This document shows, one piece after another, positions 35,304 to 49,000 of a stretch of DNA of 64,000 nt (position 1 is the stretch's first letter; the number at the start of each line of letters is the position of its first letter). The stretch is from NCBI GenBank assembly GCA_033063855.1, contig CP093829.1:19623537-19687536 (forward strand), given 5' to 3'. Origin of the DNA: Smittia aterrima (taxonomy: Eukaryota > Arthropoda > Insecta > Diptera > Chironomidae). The notes under the pieces were generated by a model that was given only the letters and a program-made list of their open reading frames with translations, had not been told where the DNA came from and made no database searches. The translations under genes and the position numbers were made by a program.

Positions 35304-38300
35304 TTTATAAGAAACGCACGGAAGTGAATGTTTTATGATTATGAACGAAGCTTTCCGAAACATTAAATCAAAATTATTTCTTCTTTCGTTATTTACTCAG
35401 CGAACTTTTTTTCTCGCGGTTATTAAAGGCATTTTGTGTTCACAATTTTCACTTTGAAGAAATAAAATTTTACGACAAAAATTTTGTTTTTCGCTCTTGT
35501 TTGATACAAAGAAATTTGTGCTTCGGTATTTTTGTCGTCATGTCTCTGACTTTGATTTAATCCTAATTGGTTGAGTGTCAAGAAAAGCTTTCGTTTGACA
35601 GAAGTGTAGAAAGTTTTATTTGGAATCTTTAGCAAAGTGATCTTGACATTACTTTTTTATTCATTGGAAGCTTTCATAAATATTTAATGATTTCCTTGAC
35701 TGATAGAACTTTGCGAAAGAAACTTCGAAACTCTTAGCAAGCGAAGAAGAGCTTTAAGATTATTTTTCTAGAAGAAAACTCTTTTCCTTCCAATTAGATT
35801 CCAAGATGTTCTCATGAAACTTGTCTTGTTAACAACAAACGAGAGACAACTTCTAAAATTTAACTTTAAGAAACCTTTAAGCTCTCTCGACCTTGAGAGC
35901 TTCGGACGATTTACCGCATTTTTATTTTCTCTCTTTTAAAAAGTTTGTAGTAAGGGTTGATGGCGAAGGGTTCGTGCAACAATTTATCGCTTGTTAAGTC
36001 GTAGTACTCAAGACATAAACAATTTTCCTTGAGGGTGATCGCTATATTAAAATACAAGATTGGAACTCAAAAGTTTCAATTTTTTTGAAAAGAATTTTGT
36101 GAATCTTGATAACGAAATAAATTTTACTACAAAACGAGATAGCCGGAAGGTACTTCAGCTTCTGGTGGTTTCATCTTACGCATTTCGCTACGGAGATAAT
36201 CTAAATCCGTCATCTCATGCCGCAGATTTAGACGGAGAAATAATTTTAATTTGTTGTTTGGGAATTCCCTCGCATTCAGGAGCTTAACGAAATGTAACAA
36301 GAACAGCGTGAGGAGGAGAGATTACTTCTGTTTCCTCGACTTTATCTCCCACTCGAAAAGCAAGACCATTCTTTACAATGAACTGAGCTCGTCTCAAAAA
36401 CATTGCTCGAGATGGTTTCTCCTGGTTATAGCGTGACGCACACCCTACGATTCGTTCCGAAAATAAACTTCCTCTCGACCCAAATATTGCAATTCATGCC
36501 CACCTTGCAATAACAACAAAACGGATCTACCCGAAATAACATTCAACAGAACATGGGGGACTGACACGAATCATTGTTGGACAATGAGAGTAGCGGCAGC
36601 AATTAATTGAAAGATTAATTGTAATTAGATTCACGTGCTTTCGCATCTCGATTGCTGTTGATTAAACCTCGTGAAGCGAGATGAGAAAGCTTTTCTCATA
36701 TTTTTCTAGCGAGTATTCCTCTCACGCTCGAGGCTGAAAATTTATCAAATTTTACGACCAAATATTTGACGATGAGAAGTTTTCTTTTTCATTTCACTTG
36801 ATTGCGACGTTGGGAGTAGACGACACAACTCGAAATGTAATTGCCATCGGCATTAATTAATTTTCTTATTCATGAATGAAAATTCTTCTCTCGCTTAAAG
36901 AGATTACAACTAAGCTCGAGGGTTTAATTTATTCTTGATAATAACTCTAAGCCGACGAATAATTGAGAATAATTAACGAAGTCTCACCGACTGTGTCAAA
37001 CAAAACATTCATCGCCAGTCTAGCGCCGGATTAAATTTAATTTGTTATGGTTCAGTCAAACTCATTTACGCTTCGAATGAAGGGAGGTTTGTGTTGTTGA
37101 TCGTTGGACTGACCTCTAACAAGAAAGCTAAGTGAGATTACGTCAAGCAGCAATCTCTAAGGAGCATTTTATAATTAATTTAATTAAGATAATTAATTGA
37201 AGTGAAAAAAGATTAAAATACCTTAGGCAATGAACTTACCGAGGTTCGCCGCTATTGTTAGCTTTTGTCTGATTAATTTTCTGATTTGAAAGCTTGCCCA
37301 AAGCTCTTTAAAAAGTTCTCAAAACCATTTCATCAACTCGATGCTGACTAAGCTTTGAAAGGGCAAACGATTTTCATTTGTAAATTTATTCTCTGGAGAT
37401 AAGTCTTGCGCAATTCGTATTCATGAGATGGATAAGGAGACACGATGTTCGAGAGAAGAGAATTCTGAAGCAGAGGATTGCACGCAAAATGCCATTCTCG
37501 TCATCATTTCTTATCCCAGAACGTGACTAATATTAAAATGAAATTGGGAACGAACAAGAACGCAAATTGAGAAATCTTCGACGATGCTTTAAGTTGCTCA
37601 ATTAGTCTTCAAGTTACAGAAGCTGATGCAATTCTTAAGTGAAGGAATCTTCGCCTTCATTCTTAGCTCAGAATTAGTAATGAACTTTTTTCGCTTCGGG
37701 TGTAAAGAGAAGACTCTTCAAAACTTAATTGTCTCTGAACCCAAAGCACCTTGCAAAAGAGGAGAGAACTCAAGTGGAAATCCTCCATTCACATGCGACA
37801 CAAGCTCGGAAGAGTATAAATTATTAAAACGTTTGCTGCTTTAAACGGGTTTTCACACAGTTTCTCTCATGAACTTTACTCAATAAATTAAAAATTCTCG
37901 TCTTTTTCTTGATCATCGGAGATTTCCTCGTCTTTGTCGGATTTAAAAAGAAAACTAAGAAGGATAAAGTTAAAATATGAAGGAAAATTCAATTTATTTC
38001 CGTTGATGAAAGGAAGGGAGTTTTCCAAGAAACGCAAGTCTAAGCTTTCACCAGAAGAGCGAAGCTTTCGTTGATTAATTTCGCAAACGATTTAAACTTG
38101 AGAATCTAATTTTACCTCCGGTAGTTGAATGCAAAGTTTTAATTTGTTTTGTTGGTGTCCTGGTAAAGTTAATTTATTCTTTTCAGCTCAGCCAAAATAA
38201 AAAGCTCCGAAAAGGTATTGAGAAAAGTTTTAAGCTTTGTTGATTTTAATTGCGAATTTCTTGTTTGGGTTGTGCTGCCGAAAGTTCATCGATGACGTCA

Positions 38301-41300
38301 AAGATTAAAATTAACTCGAGAAAGAAAGCCTACCACCAAAAGCAGTTTTCGCCTGCTAATTGGAAGCTTTCGAATAAAGATTTCCGAATTTATTTTGTTT
38401 GTCCTTAATTAAGAGTCTACGCTGAAGCTTATTTTTGGACATCGAGATGATAGCCAGAAACGAAATCGCTTCATTTGATTGCTTTCCCGAGAGAGAGCTT
38501 TTGCCGTTTTCGTTTTTCCGAGCGAATAAAAACCGAATAAAATTATGCAAATACTCCCTTGACTTCTCCTTGTTGATTCAAGCTCGGAGACAAACCTTTT
38601 CGTGAAAAGCTTCGGTTCGAACAAAAGTCTTATCTTAATTAGCAACAAAATAATCGTTCAAATGAAGAAACAATTTTCTTTATTTCGAAGCTTTCACTTT
38701 GTTCGCTCTTTGTTTTGTGCTATTCATAAGCTTTCCAGCCATCTGCTGCAGAATGAATTTGTTGAAGTCTGACTTTTGTTATCGTGTGTACGATTGTGAT
38801 TATTATTCTCGTAAGCTTTGGCTAGGAAAATTCTCTAAGAATTTCATTGAACTTGATCTTGTTCATCTGAAGCTTTATTTGAACAAAAGAGAAAGCAAAT
38901 AAAGTCCTACAACGCATTTTACTATGAGAAACTTTTAAGATATGTCTGACCCTTGTCTTAAAATATAAACAACTCAGAGTAACTTTCCTAATTTGAATGA
39001 TAAAGCTTCAAAAATCCCTTCATCATTTAGACGAAATAAAAGTTGAAAGGACCTGCAAAGCTAATTCATCTTGAACCTTTATTCATGGCCTAAAATTATC
39101 TCATCACAAGGGTGTAAAGGCCCTTCAATAGAATCAACAGAACTGAGTGAAATTTAATTATTGTGTACGAGATAATTAACCAATCAAGGCGTGCGAGGGT
39201 CTGCGGTAACCGCTGAGACGTGGAATTCGCTAACATATGTTTGCAGTTGTCAACATGAGTGCGAACGTTTGGTAAATAAACTCACATTTCCCTGCCTTTC
39301 GAGAGCTTTATAAATCCATTCTCCAGGCTGATAACGATTGTGTTCTCATATCGATTTCGAGAGGTAAAGTTCACCTGCACAACACATCAAACTGAAAATC
39401 GATAAACTTTTATTTCACTTTGTCAGTTTTTATTTTCAAAACAATTTCAACTAACGGAACACAAACATCGCCAGAGATGCAACAGTTGTTCTATACGAAT
39501 CGTTTTATTGACAAATGAAGCTTTTCTCGAGATCAAAATAAAACTGAAAAGTTCTGAGTGCTTCTTTGGAAAGCACTTTGTATGAACCGACTCGTTCACT
39601 TGTTGCAAGAGAAATGAGTTTCCTTTCCGTTTTCGATATCAGCTGCGGGAATCGTGAATGATAATGCGGGCACAGAGGGAAAGAGATGGAAGGGCACAGG
39701 CTGACACGAAATATCTCTTTGTGAACTTCGGAAAGACATTGGTTCGCTTTCGGCAGAGCTTTTCCTGTGGATTTCCCCGACCTGCGCATTACATTCGTCA
39801 TACTACTCACTCGTAATCAGTAACTGAATAGAAACAAGAACGTAGTATCAATGAATATAAAAGCTGATTAATCGCATTCAACAAATTAACGTAACTATGA
39901 ATCAAACATGAGAAGAGACTAAATAATCATCGGTCGTGGTGTCTACTCATGATTTTAAAAGTGCGACGTTTGGCGATTAACGCGAAATAATCGCGACAAA
40001 CGATATCACTCGCATTTGCGTATATTTTGTTTTGACTTCAAAAAAAAATAGAAAAATATTTACGAGTAATGACGAAAAGTGAATAAATTTTGCGTCAGAG
40101 ACATCTTGAGTATGTAGCACGCTTCAAAATATAAAATATGTCGTCTCGAACGCAACTGATAAGAAGGAAACGAAAGAATTAAAAGAAAAAAATATGTTTT
40201 GTATCATACTACGTAACACTGTAGACATTAATTCAACCAACTGCCAAGTTCAAGAGGAATCTTATCAACAAATTCCACTTTGACGACTTTGCAACAACCA
40301 AAACAACAAATTTTTATTTCTTGAAATTTGCTCAATTAAATGTTTGCAATTAGAACAATCTTGCGAACAAATTTTGAATTTAAAAGAAAAATGTTATCAC
40401 ATCCGACAAACACGTTTTCGTTTTTTTTTTGCACATTCGAATAATCAAACGAACGAGTCTCATGAAATTTCAGCGTGATATTTCAATCAGCTCAAATGCT
40501 GCCGCTTGCATCATCAAAATTATGTTTTGACCTGCGTCTATCATTCTTCATCGCGTGCTCATAATTTTTAAAAAAGAGTTTGAACTCCTTTGACATTGGA
40601 AAGCAATAATCAAACTTCTTGCTTCTTATGGACGTCATTTAAATAATCTTGAAGAAGCTGAAATGCTTCTGCGATTAATCTTCATTAGGTTTCCTAATTA
40701 GAGTCAAATGTCAATAAACTTTCTCCATTCTCCGACCAATCGATAGCATCTTGCTCGACTTTTTCGATATCACATTACAAACTTTTTTACTTTGTAAGTT
40801 AATGTTACGAATCATGTTCTACAATCGATAATTAGGTTGAGCATCGGTTGCATGACGAATCAATTTCAAGTTTTTCTTTTCACCAGAGCTGTCAATAAAT
40901 TGAGGTTTTTGTGGGCTCGACTCTGCTAACGTGTGCACTGTTTAAACGAGAAGCTCTGATGTAAGGCTTCATCTCCGGTTTCTTAGTGTAGCAACAATTG
41001 CTTAGTTTTTCGCTTGAAGGAATTCACTTCCTTGAACGAAACTTTATTCTTGTTCGTTGTAATTACGGAAAATCCGTGCGATTAACGTGAATTGTCTCGT
41101 GTCTGATCCTGAAAGTTTCCTGCACGTTCAAGAAAGCAAAACGTTTCCTTGAGGCATTTTCAGTATCAAAGCATTAAGTCACGATTGCCAATCCAATTAC
41201 AACTCGATGATTGTAAATACATGTAATCTTTATGAATGAATTGTAATTTTGTTTGAAGAGAATCTTTGCTCGCCAAAATGTCCAAATTAGCAAAAAAAAA

Positions 41301-41635
41301 AGATTAATTCTATTTTGGTTTGAGAATTTGCGCACTTTCTAGAGTTACTCTGTGCTCGCTTGAACGTTTAAATTTTTAGAAGAGATAGAAACATAAACAA
41401 ATGATTTGTTATCAATCTTAGTGATGTCGGGTTGTAGACCCAATAGAGATTTTTGTAGGTTTTCACGTTCACGTTCTCGTTCAAGTTCAAGTTGTCTGTG
41501 TTGAGGCGCTTCTGAGACGTTTTGTTATAAATGTGCTGAACGAGAGCGAGCCTTAATTAGTTTAAAGTCGACAGTACATGTGAGAACATCACTCAAACAA
41601 AAATATAAAAAGAAAGAAAATAAAAGAAGTTAAAA
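35304..41635. other. 6.3-kb gene-poor region
   Basis: The largest stretch without a supported gene. It is AT-rich with many short runs of T/A and the motif GAAGCTTT scattered through it. Short frames (36060-36287, 37626-37844, 38409-38648, 39505-39810) lack recognisable domains and splice-site context. No RNA gene, long repeat or transposon end was recognised. It may hold distal regulatory DNA or a noncoding transcript that cannot be seen by eye. Confidence 0.5.
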
Positions 41636-42527
41636 ATGGCATTAATTGCAGAGTTTCTTGCATCGAAAGACATTGAAAGTAATGAGACTAAAAGTGTGGC
41701 TAATAATTTTCTGAAGAAAACGTTGAAAACAATTTTCTTCTCTACGGCTTCATCGACAACCGGACGAGAGAGTGAAATTGATAAGAAGCTGAAAACGATC
41801 TCGTTGAAAGAAGTCTCCGATCACGATTGCTTCGATGATTGTTGGATTATCATCTACGATCGAGTTTATAACGTCACAGAATTCTTGCATCGGGTGAGTT
41901 GTTTTTAAAATTAAAAAAAAACTTGATCTCGTGTCGGCGAATAAATATTTTCGAAGCTACTACTCTCTTAACGTTCTACATCAAATAAAAATAAATCTTC
42001 AAAGGTTCCGATGTTTTATTTGAATTGCATTTTTAAATAAAAACAATACTTTCCTGATAATTCTGATCTGCTTCGTCATAATTGAGCGAACTCAGTCAAT
42101 ACACGCGACTAGGGGGCTGGAGAAAACATGTAAACATTTCCCATTACGTGTTTCCGAAGTAAGACAGAGCACTCTCTCAGCTGACTTTATCAGTTAAATT
42201 TGTTCTGGCTCGGATCACTTGATGACTTCTCAAGTGCAATGTTGATATTTAAGCTAATGAGACGATTTGTTACAATTTATTTGCAGCACCCAGGAGGCGA
42301 TTGTGTCATTCTCGAGTACGCTGGAAGGTAAATGAACTTACAATTGTTTCACGATTTGCTTACTCTAATAATTTATTCTACACAGAGACTGCACTGGAGC
42401 TTTCCAGGGACATTCAAAAGATGCAGTTAACTCTCTCAAAGAGTTTGAAATCGGAATTTTACCGCCACACGAGAGAATTTATCGCTTTCCGGGAATGATT
42501 AGAATATCAGAGTCAAAACCAGAATAA
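41636..42527 (+). CDS. small soluble cytochrome b5-domain protein
   Basis: Exons 41636-41893, 42287-42327 and 42386-42527, giving 146 aa. Residues 1-50 are a Ser/Thr-rich leader; the heme-binding domain begins with KTISLKEVSDHDCFDDCW and VYNVTEFLHRHPGGDCVILEYAG. The first heme ligand His is in HPGG and the second in FQGHSKDAV. A proline-rich ending (GILPPHERIYRFPGM) follows. There is no C-terminal membrane anchor, so it is likely soluble, unlike classical microsomal cytochrome b5. The first intron is long for this window (393 bp). The 41-nt middle exon is supported by both frame and the HPGG block. Its partner reductase or electron acceptor is not indicated by the neighbours. Confidence 0.85.
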
Positions 42528-43152
42528 TTGAAGAGTCATCCATCGTCAGTCTGAAGGGACTTTCTTATCAAGAGACAATGTTCGTCAATTTTTTTATGCT
42601 CTCAAAAAATCAAATCTTCCTCAGTATTTCATTATTTAATTACGTTTGTTAGTTCTATAATTAGAATAAACTATTTATAAAGATATTCGTGAAATCATTC
42701 TCAAATTACAGAACACGTTCAATGCCATTTCGCGGTCTTGTGAGAAACTTAGAAGCAGTTGAAGTTGAAATTTTAGAGATTTAATTACTTCTGTACAGAA
42801 AGCATAATCAGTTGAAGAGGTCACTGGAATTGTCGACCTCAAAAATATGTGAGACATAAAAATTCAATGAATTTGGAACATTTTTAGGAATCGAGGAATT
42901 GCATGCTTTAAAAAGAAATGTCGCTTTAGACTTCGAACGTAGTCTACACGAGCTGAAGTAATTGATAGCTGTTCCTGGCTTTATATTTTCAAAGCTTGAG
43001 AAAGAATTTTTCGAGCTTTAATAGTTACAGAAGCTTTTATTGAAAGCTCTTATATTTAACGGAAATAAAAAATTCAAACTCGTAGTTCCGACCCTCGGAA
43101 AGAAAAAAATCAAAACAAAAACATAAATTCATCAATTCGTAAGTGAAAGATA
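42528..43152. other. intergenic region between cytochrome b5-domain gene and Nxf2
   Basis: About 625 bp with the b5-gene 3' UTR (AATAAA-like signals near 42665) and the Nxf2 promoter. No other feature seen. Confidence 0.5.
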
Positions 43153-45998
43153 ATGAATAACGCTAATCCAAATCTTAGCAATTCATACCTTAAGTTTGTT
43201 GAGTCTATCAAATCATCAAACACTCTCACTCGCAAACAAAGACGCAAAAATCTACAGCAACAAAATAAAATGTATCAACAACAGCAAAAAGCAAGTTCTG
43301 CAAGTGGAACTCAAATTCGAAATGTTGGAACGAAGTTTTCAGCTCCGGTTACAACTTTCGAGAAAGCCTTCAATGACTTTCTGATGCCTTGTCAAATTCC
43401 GCTTTCGCCAAAGGATCCTGTCATCACTTTAAATGGAATGTTTGAGAATTTGACACCAACCAACTTCAAAAACTTCATTCAGAAAAAATCAAATTTTCTC
43501 AATTCGTCAGTTCATTGGCACATGATCTTGGTAAGCAAACTTAAAACTTATTTATTGTTTTCACTTTAATCGCTTTTTCGTTTCAGATTGTTCATCAAAA
43601 TCGTGTTGATCGAGGGGAAATTATCAAAAGTCTCTACGATGTCACAAAGAACGAGCTGTTTGCACCTTTTGCTTACACTTCTGGAGACAATCTGGACTTC
43701 TTCATCATCTACAATCAAACTAAAGCCTTGAAGATATTTCTTGACAAAGGTCTTGTGATAAATGTTAAAGGAATGCAAATACCTTTGGGCATTAAACTCG
43801 GAGTTGCTCTTGTAGCGCCTGGCTATCCAACGCTCGTTAGCAAAATTGTTGCAGCTATTACCGAGCAGATGAATGTAAGCGGAGGAAGGGAAATCGATTT
43901 ATCAAATTTCCGTGACCTCATGCTGGCGAAAGGAATTACTTACTCATTAAGCAGCAAAGGATGTCTCAATCTGCTGTTCGATCAAATTAGTGGCATTGAA
44001 CAACTCAAAACTAACTTTAATGTTTTTCAATTTGCCAACAATCGCATTCGAACACTCGAACCGTTCACGAAGCTTTTCGGGTTTGTGATGGAAAGTTTAG
44101 ATCTCAGACACAACGAAATCAGCGGAATAAGTGAACTTAACTTTCTAAAGCATCTTGAAATTCGACAAATTAAGCTCGAGGGAAACTTCTGTACTAAACT
44201 TCCAAAGTATCGCGAAAAGATTCTTGAAATCTGTCCGACACTTACAGCCATTGACGTCGAGCTCAATGTGGTTGCTGCAGCGGAAACATCGATTAATCAA
44301 CAAACGATATTCGGAAAAGGTAACAAGTTTAGAAATGGAATTGGTAAGAGTTGGATTTTAATTTAAAACTAACTTTAATTGTTCACACATTTTGTTTTAG
44401 GAAATGACTTGATATCGCATATCGAAGATGGAACTCTAATTCGAAAGGATCCTTTGAGACTGTTTGAATTTGTGCAAGTTAAAGAAGTGTTCCACACTTA
44501 CCGCAATGACTACACTTGGACTCAAGTCACAATCCATCATGACAAGTCATTTACTGAAGATCAGCTCATAGATGAGATTGTTGAAAATATATTCACCAAT
44601 CATGGATTCTTTCCGAGCTACTACAAACGATATAATGATCATGATACATTTTACCTAATCAGAAACTTTGAAGCACTCAATGAACTCATGCACTTTGATC
44701 TGGAGCATCAAATTACATCGACAATGAAGAAGATTTTCTTTACACTTCGTATGAACGCGGCAAAGTTTCATCTAGGACAAGTTGATTGGTATTACAAGAT
44801 AAATTACGTTTTGTCGAAGAGACTAATCAAAAACGTGTTGGACATAAGTGATTTCGCCAATAATGAAGTATTCTCAAGACTTAAAGTTCCTATGAAGTCA
44901 AAGTTTACAATAAACTTCATCCTCGATCATTCAAAAAAGCAGAATTCCAACATTTACAAAATCAATGCTCAAAAAAATGGACTCAAGACACTCGATGGAT
45001 TTCAAACTCTTCAAACCTTCTCAAAGCTTGTAACGCTGGACTTGCGCAACAATGCTATCTCAACACTGGATGGTGTTAGCTTGACATCTTCTGTCACAGA
45101 ATTGATGCTCGACGGAAATCCGATTTGCGATAAATTTCCATCACCTCAAGCTTATGTCGCTGAAGTTTTCCATTACTTTCCTAATCTCGAATGGCTCGAT
45201 GGACATCGTGTTGACTCAATACTAGACATTGCTACGATGCAAAATTTCCTTGTGACTCGAGATGCTTACACATTCGGCGAGGAGTTCGTTAAAACATTCT
45301 TTCCTATCTACGATTCTTATGAGCGCGGTCGTTTGCTTGAAATGTATGAAAGAAAATCAATTTTAACAGTTAGCTGTCAATACAACGTCGATCTTGGAAA
45401 AGATCAAAGCGAACTGTTTCAACGACTTCAGAAGTATAAACGATTCTCTCGAAATGTCAAAATCATTGCGAACTTGAAGCAGGCTTGTGAGAAAGTTTTC
45501 GTTGGAATCACCAACATTGGAGAAGTTTTCGAAGAACTGCCAACAACAAATCATGATTTGAAAAGCTTTTGTATTGACATACCTTATTATGACCCAACGA
45601 AGCGAGTGATCATCAGCGTGAGTGGAATTTTTGAATCGGAATTGGGAACGAACTTCCTCCTCGGATTTACCAGAAATTTCATCTTAGTTCCTTCGAGAAA
45701 AGGAGCTTTTACGATTACAAATGAACAACTTTTCATTCATGATCCTCCAGTTGGCGCTAAACTTCAACCTATTGGTTTGCCAATGAATAATTTTGAGAGC
45801 GTGAAAGACTTGAAGCCAACAGAGGTCGAAGAAAGAAAAACCAAATTAATCCTCTTCCAAGATTTGACTGAACTGAAGAAAGAAGAATGCGTTCGACAAC
45901 TCGAGGAAAGCTTTTGGGATTTTAAAGTTGCATTGGCCACTTTCAATACAATGATGGACAGTAATAACATCGCTGACAACATGTTTGAGTTCAAGTAG
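43153..45998 (+). CDS. nxf2: NXF-family protein with doubled RRM-LRR unit, Nxf2-like
   Basis: Exons 43153-43530, 43587-44343 (an alternative donor at 44320 keeps the same phase) and 44401-45998, giving about 910 aa. Domain order: basic N-terminus, RRM-like 1 (about 120-190), LRR 1 (about 245-360, LDLRHNEISG), RRM-like 2 (about 410-490, YTWTQVTIHHD), LRR 2 (about 560-660, LVTLDLRNNAISTLDG), NTF2-like domain (about 670-830, EEFVKTFFPIYDSYERGRL) and a C-terminal UBA/TAP-C helix bundle (about 855-905). Ordinary NXF1 has only one RRM-LRR pair; the doubled pair is the known layout of Drosophila Nxf2, which acts with Panoramix in piRNA-guided transcriptional silencing of transposons and whose UBA domain contacts Panoramix. 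Function here is inferred from architecture. The gene converges on TEP A, with 82 bp between stop codons. Confidence 0.85.
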
Positions 45999-46019
45999 AT
46001 TGAAATGTATCAAAAGAAT

Positions 46020-46032
46020 TTTATTCAATAAA
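46020..46032. terminator. back-to-back poly(A) signals shared by Nxf2 and TEP A
   Basis: TTTATTCAATAAA carries AATAAA on the plus strand (46027-46032) for Nxf2 and AATAAA on the minus strand (46020-46025) for TEP A, separated by one base. Each signal lies at a plausible distance past its stop codon (45998 plus strand, 46081 minus strand). The same arrangement is kept in the copies near 52808 and 59748. Confidence 0.65.
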
Positions 46033-46080
46033 AGAAACTCAAATTTAAAGCTGTAGAGTAATTATTACAGCCACCGAGAA

Positions 46081-49000
46081 TTAGGTTAAGACAACGTTGA
46101 TCTCTGATTGTTCACAATCTTGTTTGCATTCTTCGGCTCCATTGCAAATATCGCACAAAGAGATTTCTGGTGGATTGTAGAAGCTTCTGGCTCGTCGAGC
46201 TGTTAAATAGAAGAATAAATTATTTCGTTGAAATATTTTCTTTTCATTCTGAACTTACAACTGTCATAATAATCATAGACGATCACTGGCGCTGGTTTCT
46301 GCAATGCGACGCTGTGAGTTCGATATGCTTTAAACTCTGGACAAAGTTTCTTCGTTCCAACATCGTCGAAGTAGACAACAACGATAGTTTCGCCTTCTTT
46401 CGTCTCAATTTTCTGGAAAATGATAAAAATTAGTTTTGAAACTTTTAAATTTCTAAACTTTTACCTTAACGTTCTCAGAAGCTTTCAACTCAGGTAAAGT
46501 GTCAGTATCGAAAGTGTATCCGCTTGGGAAAGAGAGTTCCATTACTGCCATGTTTGATTTGTCAGTTGTGGCATCAGCAACGAAACTTGTGCAAACTGTG
46601 AGATGCAAGAAATCTTTGTTCGAATCTTTGTTGACGACTGGCTCAAGAGTGAATCGTGGCCATTCGCCTTCGTTCCTCAAGTTGTACTTGTACGAGATTT
46701 GAAGAATGCTGATGCCTCGTCCTTGAGCTGTGACTTCAAAATCAGTCGCAGTTGCTGGCAATTCGTGTTTCTGGAGAATCAAAGCATTCTTCTCGTTGAC
46801 GTTGAGGTTCGTCGTTGAGTCGCCGCTGTGCTTGATTGTCATGTCGATTTTGCTATTCGGAACATAAATCTTCGTCGCCAATTTCGAGAGAGCTTGTAGT
46901 CCAACGACTGTGTCTTGTGTCGATTGGAATCCTCCGTTCTCGTTACGTTGAGTCACAAGCCATTTCATGATTGGAACTGAATCAGTATCACGACCAGCTT
47001 CGACGAAAGCTTGAAGAGCATAAGCTGACATTTCAACATTGACAGCATTTGGTCGATAACTCCAAGGATTGTCCTCATCAGCCTTTGCAACAGGTTTCTC
47101 CCAATACATCATTCCATTCTTGTTCTCAGATTTCGTTTCAAGTTTTGCCAAGAAAGAATCTTTTGAGCTTTGTTTAGCTAACTGTAAAGCATACGAAGCG
47201 ATCGCAAGAGAGTAATTGTCTTCAAGAGTATCGAAATGTTTGACAATGAAATCCAAAGCTTTGTCAATTGTTCTTTGATAAATTTTTGTCTCGTCTTGGT
47301 TCTCAAGAAAGGTGATCAAAGTGTAAGCAGTCAAAGCAATTCCATTTGCTGATCCTCCTTGCATATCTTTGTGAGAAACGTGTCCGACTTCTGGGAAACT
47401 TCCTGAAGATGTTTGTACTTTTGAGAGAAACTCGAGAGCTTGCTTGATGATCTCTTCGTCGACCAAAATGTATTTGGCTGCTTGTCGGAATGACTTGGCA
47501 ACGAAAGCTGTCAACCAAGTGCTTCCTGATTTGTCACTTTTGCCGAAAGCGCTGTACGATCCATCTTCGTGTTTGTAAGTCAATTCTCGTTGATAACCCG
47601 ATTCCATGTATTTCTTTGCCTTTGATTCAATTTCTGGAGTCAATTTGTTCAGAGTTGTCAAATAATCCAAAACGACAATGTTTGGAACAAAGTTCAACAT
47701 GTTCTGCTCTCCGCAGCCATAAGGAAGTTGACTAAACAAAAATATTGAATTAAGGTTACAAGATGTAAATTTGATTAGAACTCACATCAATTTGTCCAAG
47801 TTCTCGATTGATGGTCCTAAGATGTCACCAATGGCTGACGCTTCAATCTTCGTTGAGTCTGGAACTGCATTCTTTGGAATTGTGATGCTGATGTTTGACT
47901 TGAACTCTGGATTGCTTCTGAGATCGATGAAGACAGCTTTGTTCATGTATTGCGTGACTCCTTCAGGCTCAACGATCAATTGTCTCTCGACTCCATCGCC
48001 AGCGACACTTGAAGTAGCAACAACTTTGATTGTGATGTGACCAACTTTAAGTGGACGAATCATGATTGGAACTGAAGTTCCGCTTTGTGACTTCACGAGA
48101 ATTTTCTTCTTTCGTTGAGTCTCTAAAGCTCTTTTATGTCTTGCTGTACTTCCATCTTCCTTTACGTCAGCAAACTCAAATTCTCCGTCAGCATTAAAGA
48201 AAGTTACTTCAGCTTCTTGGTCGCTGTCTAAATAATTGAAGACAACGATTGGAATCGAGACAACTTCGCCACGTTTGATCGAGTAAGGAAGATTCGTTGA
48301 GACGAAGAAAGGTTGGAAAACTGTGAACTTTGATGGCTGTCTTGTCAATCCTAAGCCAGTGACTGGATCGATCGAGAATCCTGTGATAATCCAGGAAGTG
48401 ATCGTGTCAGGAACTTTCTTTGAAAGGGAAGCATTCGATGTGCTAGATAAAAAAAATTTAGCTTCTTGTTGAAATAAAGAAATAAAAAAACCTTACGTTG
48501 AATTGAAGTCGAAAGAGTCAAACAAGAAAGTTTCTGGGAAAGTTTTTCTGATCTCGAAAGATGGCGGATCAACTTTTTTCACACTTTTTCGCTCTTCTGA
48601 AACATTTGATTCGTACTCGTCTCTCGCCATTTCTGGTAGTGGATTAGAATTTGGTATTCTAAATGAGCTGTCAAAACCTCTATCAGAACCTCCTGCAAAT
48701 GATCCGGATTGACCTGCAGACGGTCTAAAACCGAATCCGCTTGCTGGAGCGGAAGAGGCCATTCCAGATGCTCCATATGGTCTTGCCATGGAATGTGTGT
48801 TAAAGCTTTGTCCGCTAGCCATCCTATCCTCTAGATAGTAGCCATTCTGAATTGGACCATAATAGAGTGGAATGTACGGAGCAGCTGAAATTAAACTTTA
48901 AGATTAGGTTTTCCATTACAGTTTTCTAAATTTAGACTCACAATATTCTTTCTTTGCGTTTGTAATCACAACTGCATCAGATGAACTAAAATCCCCCAAA

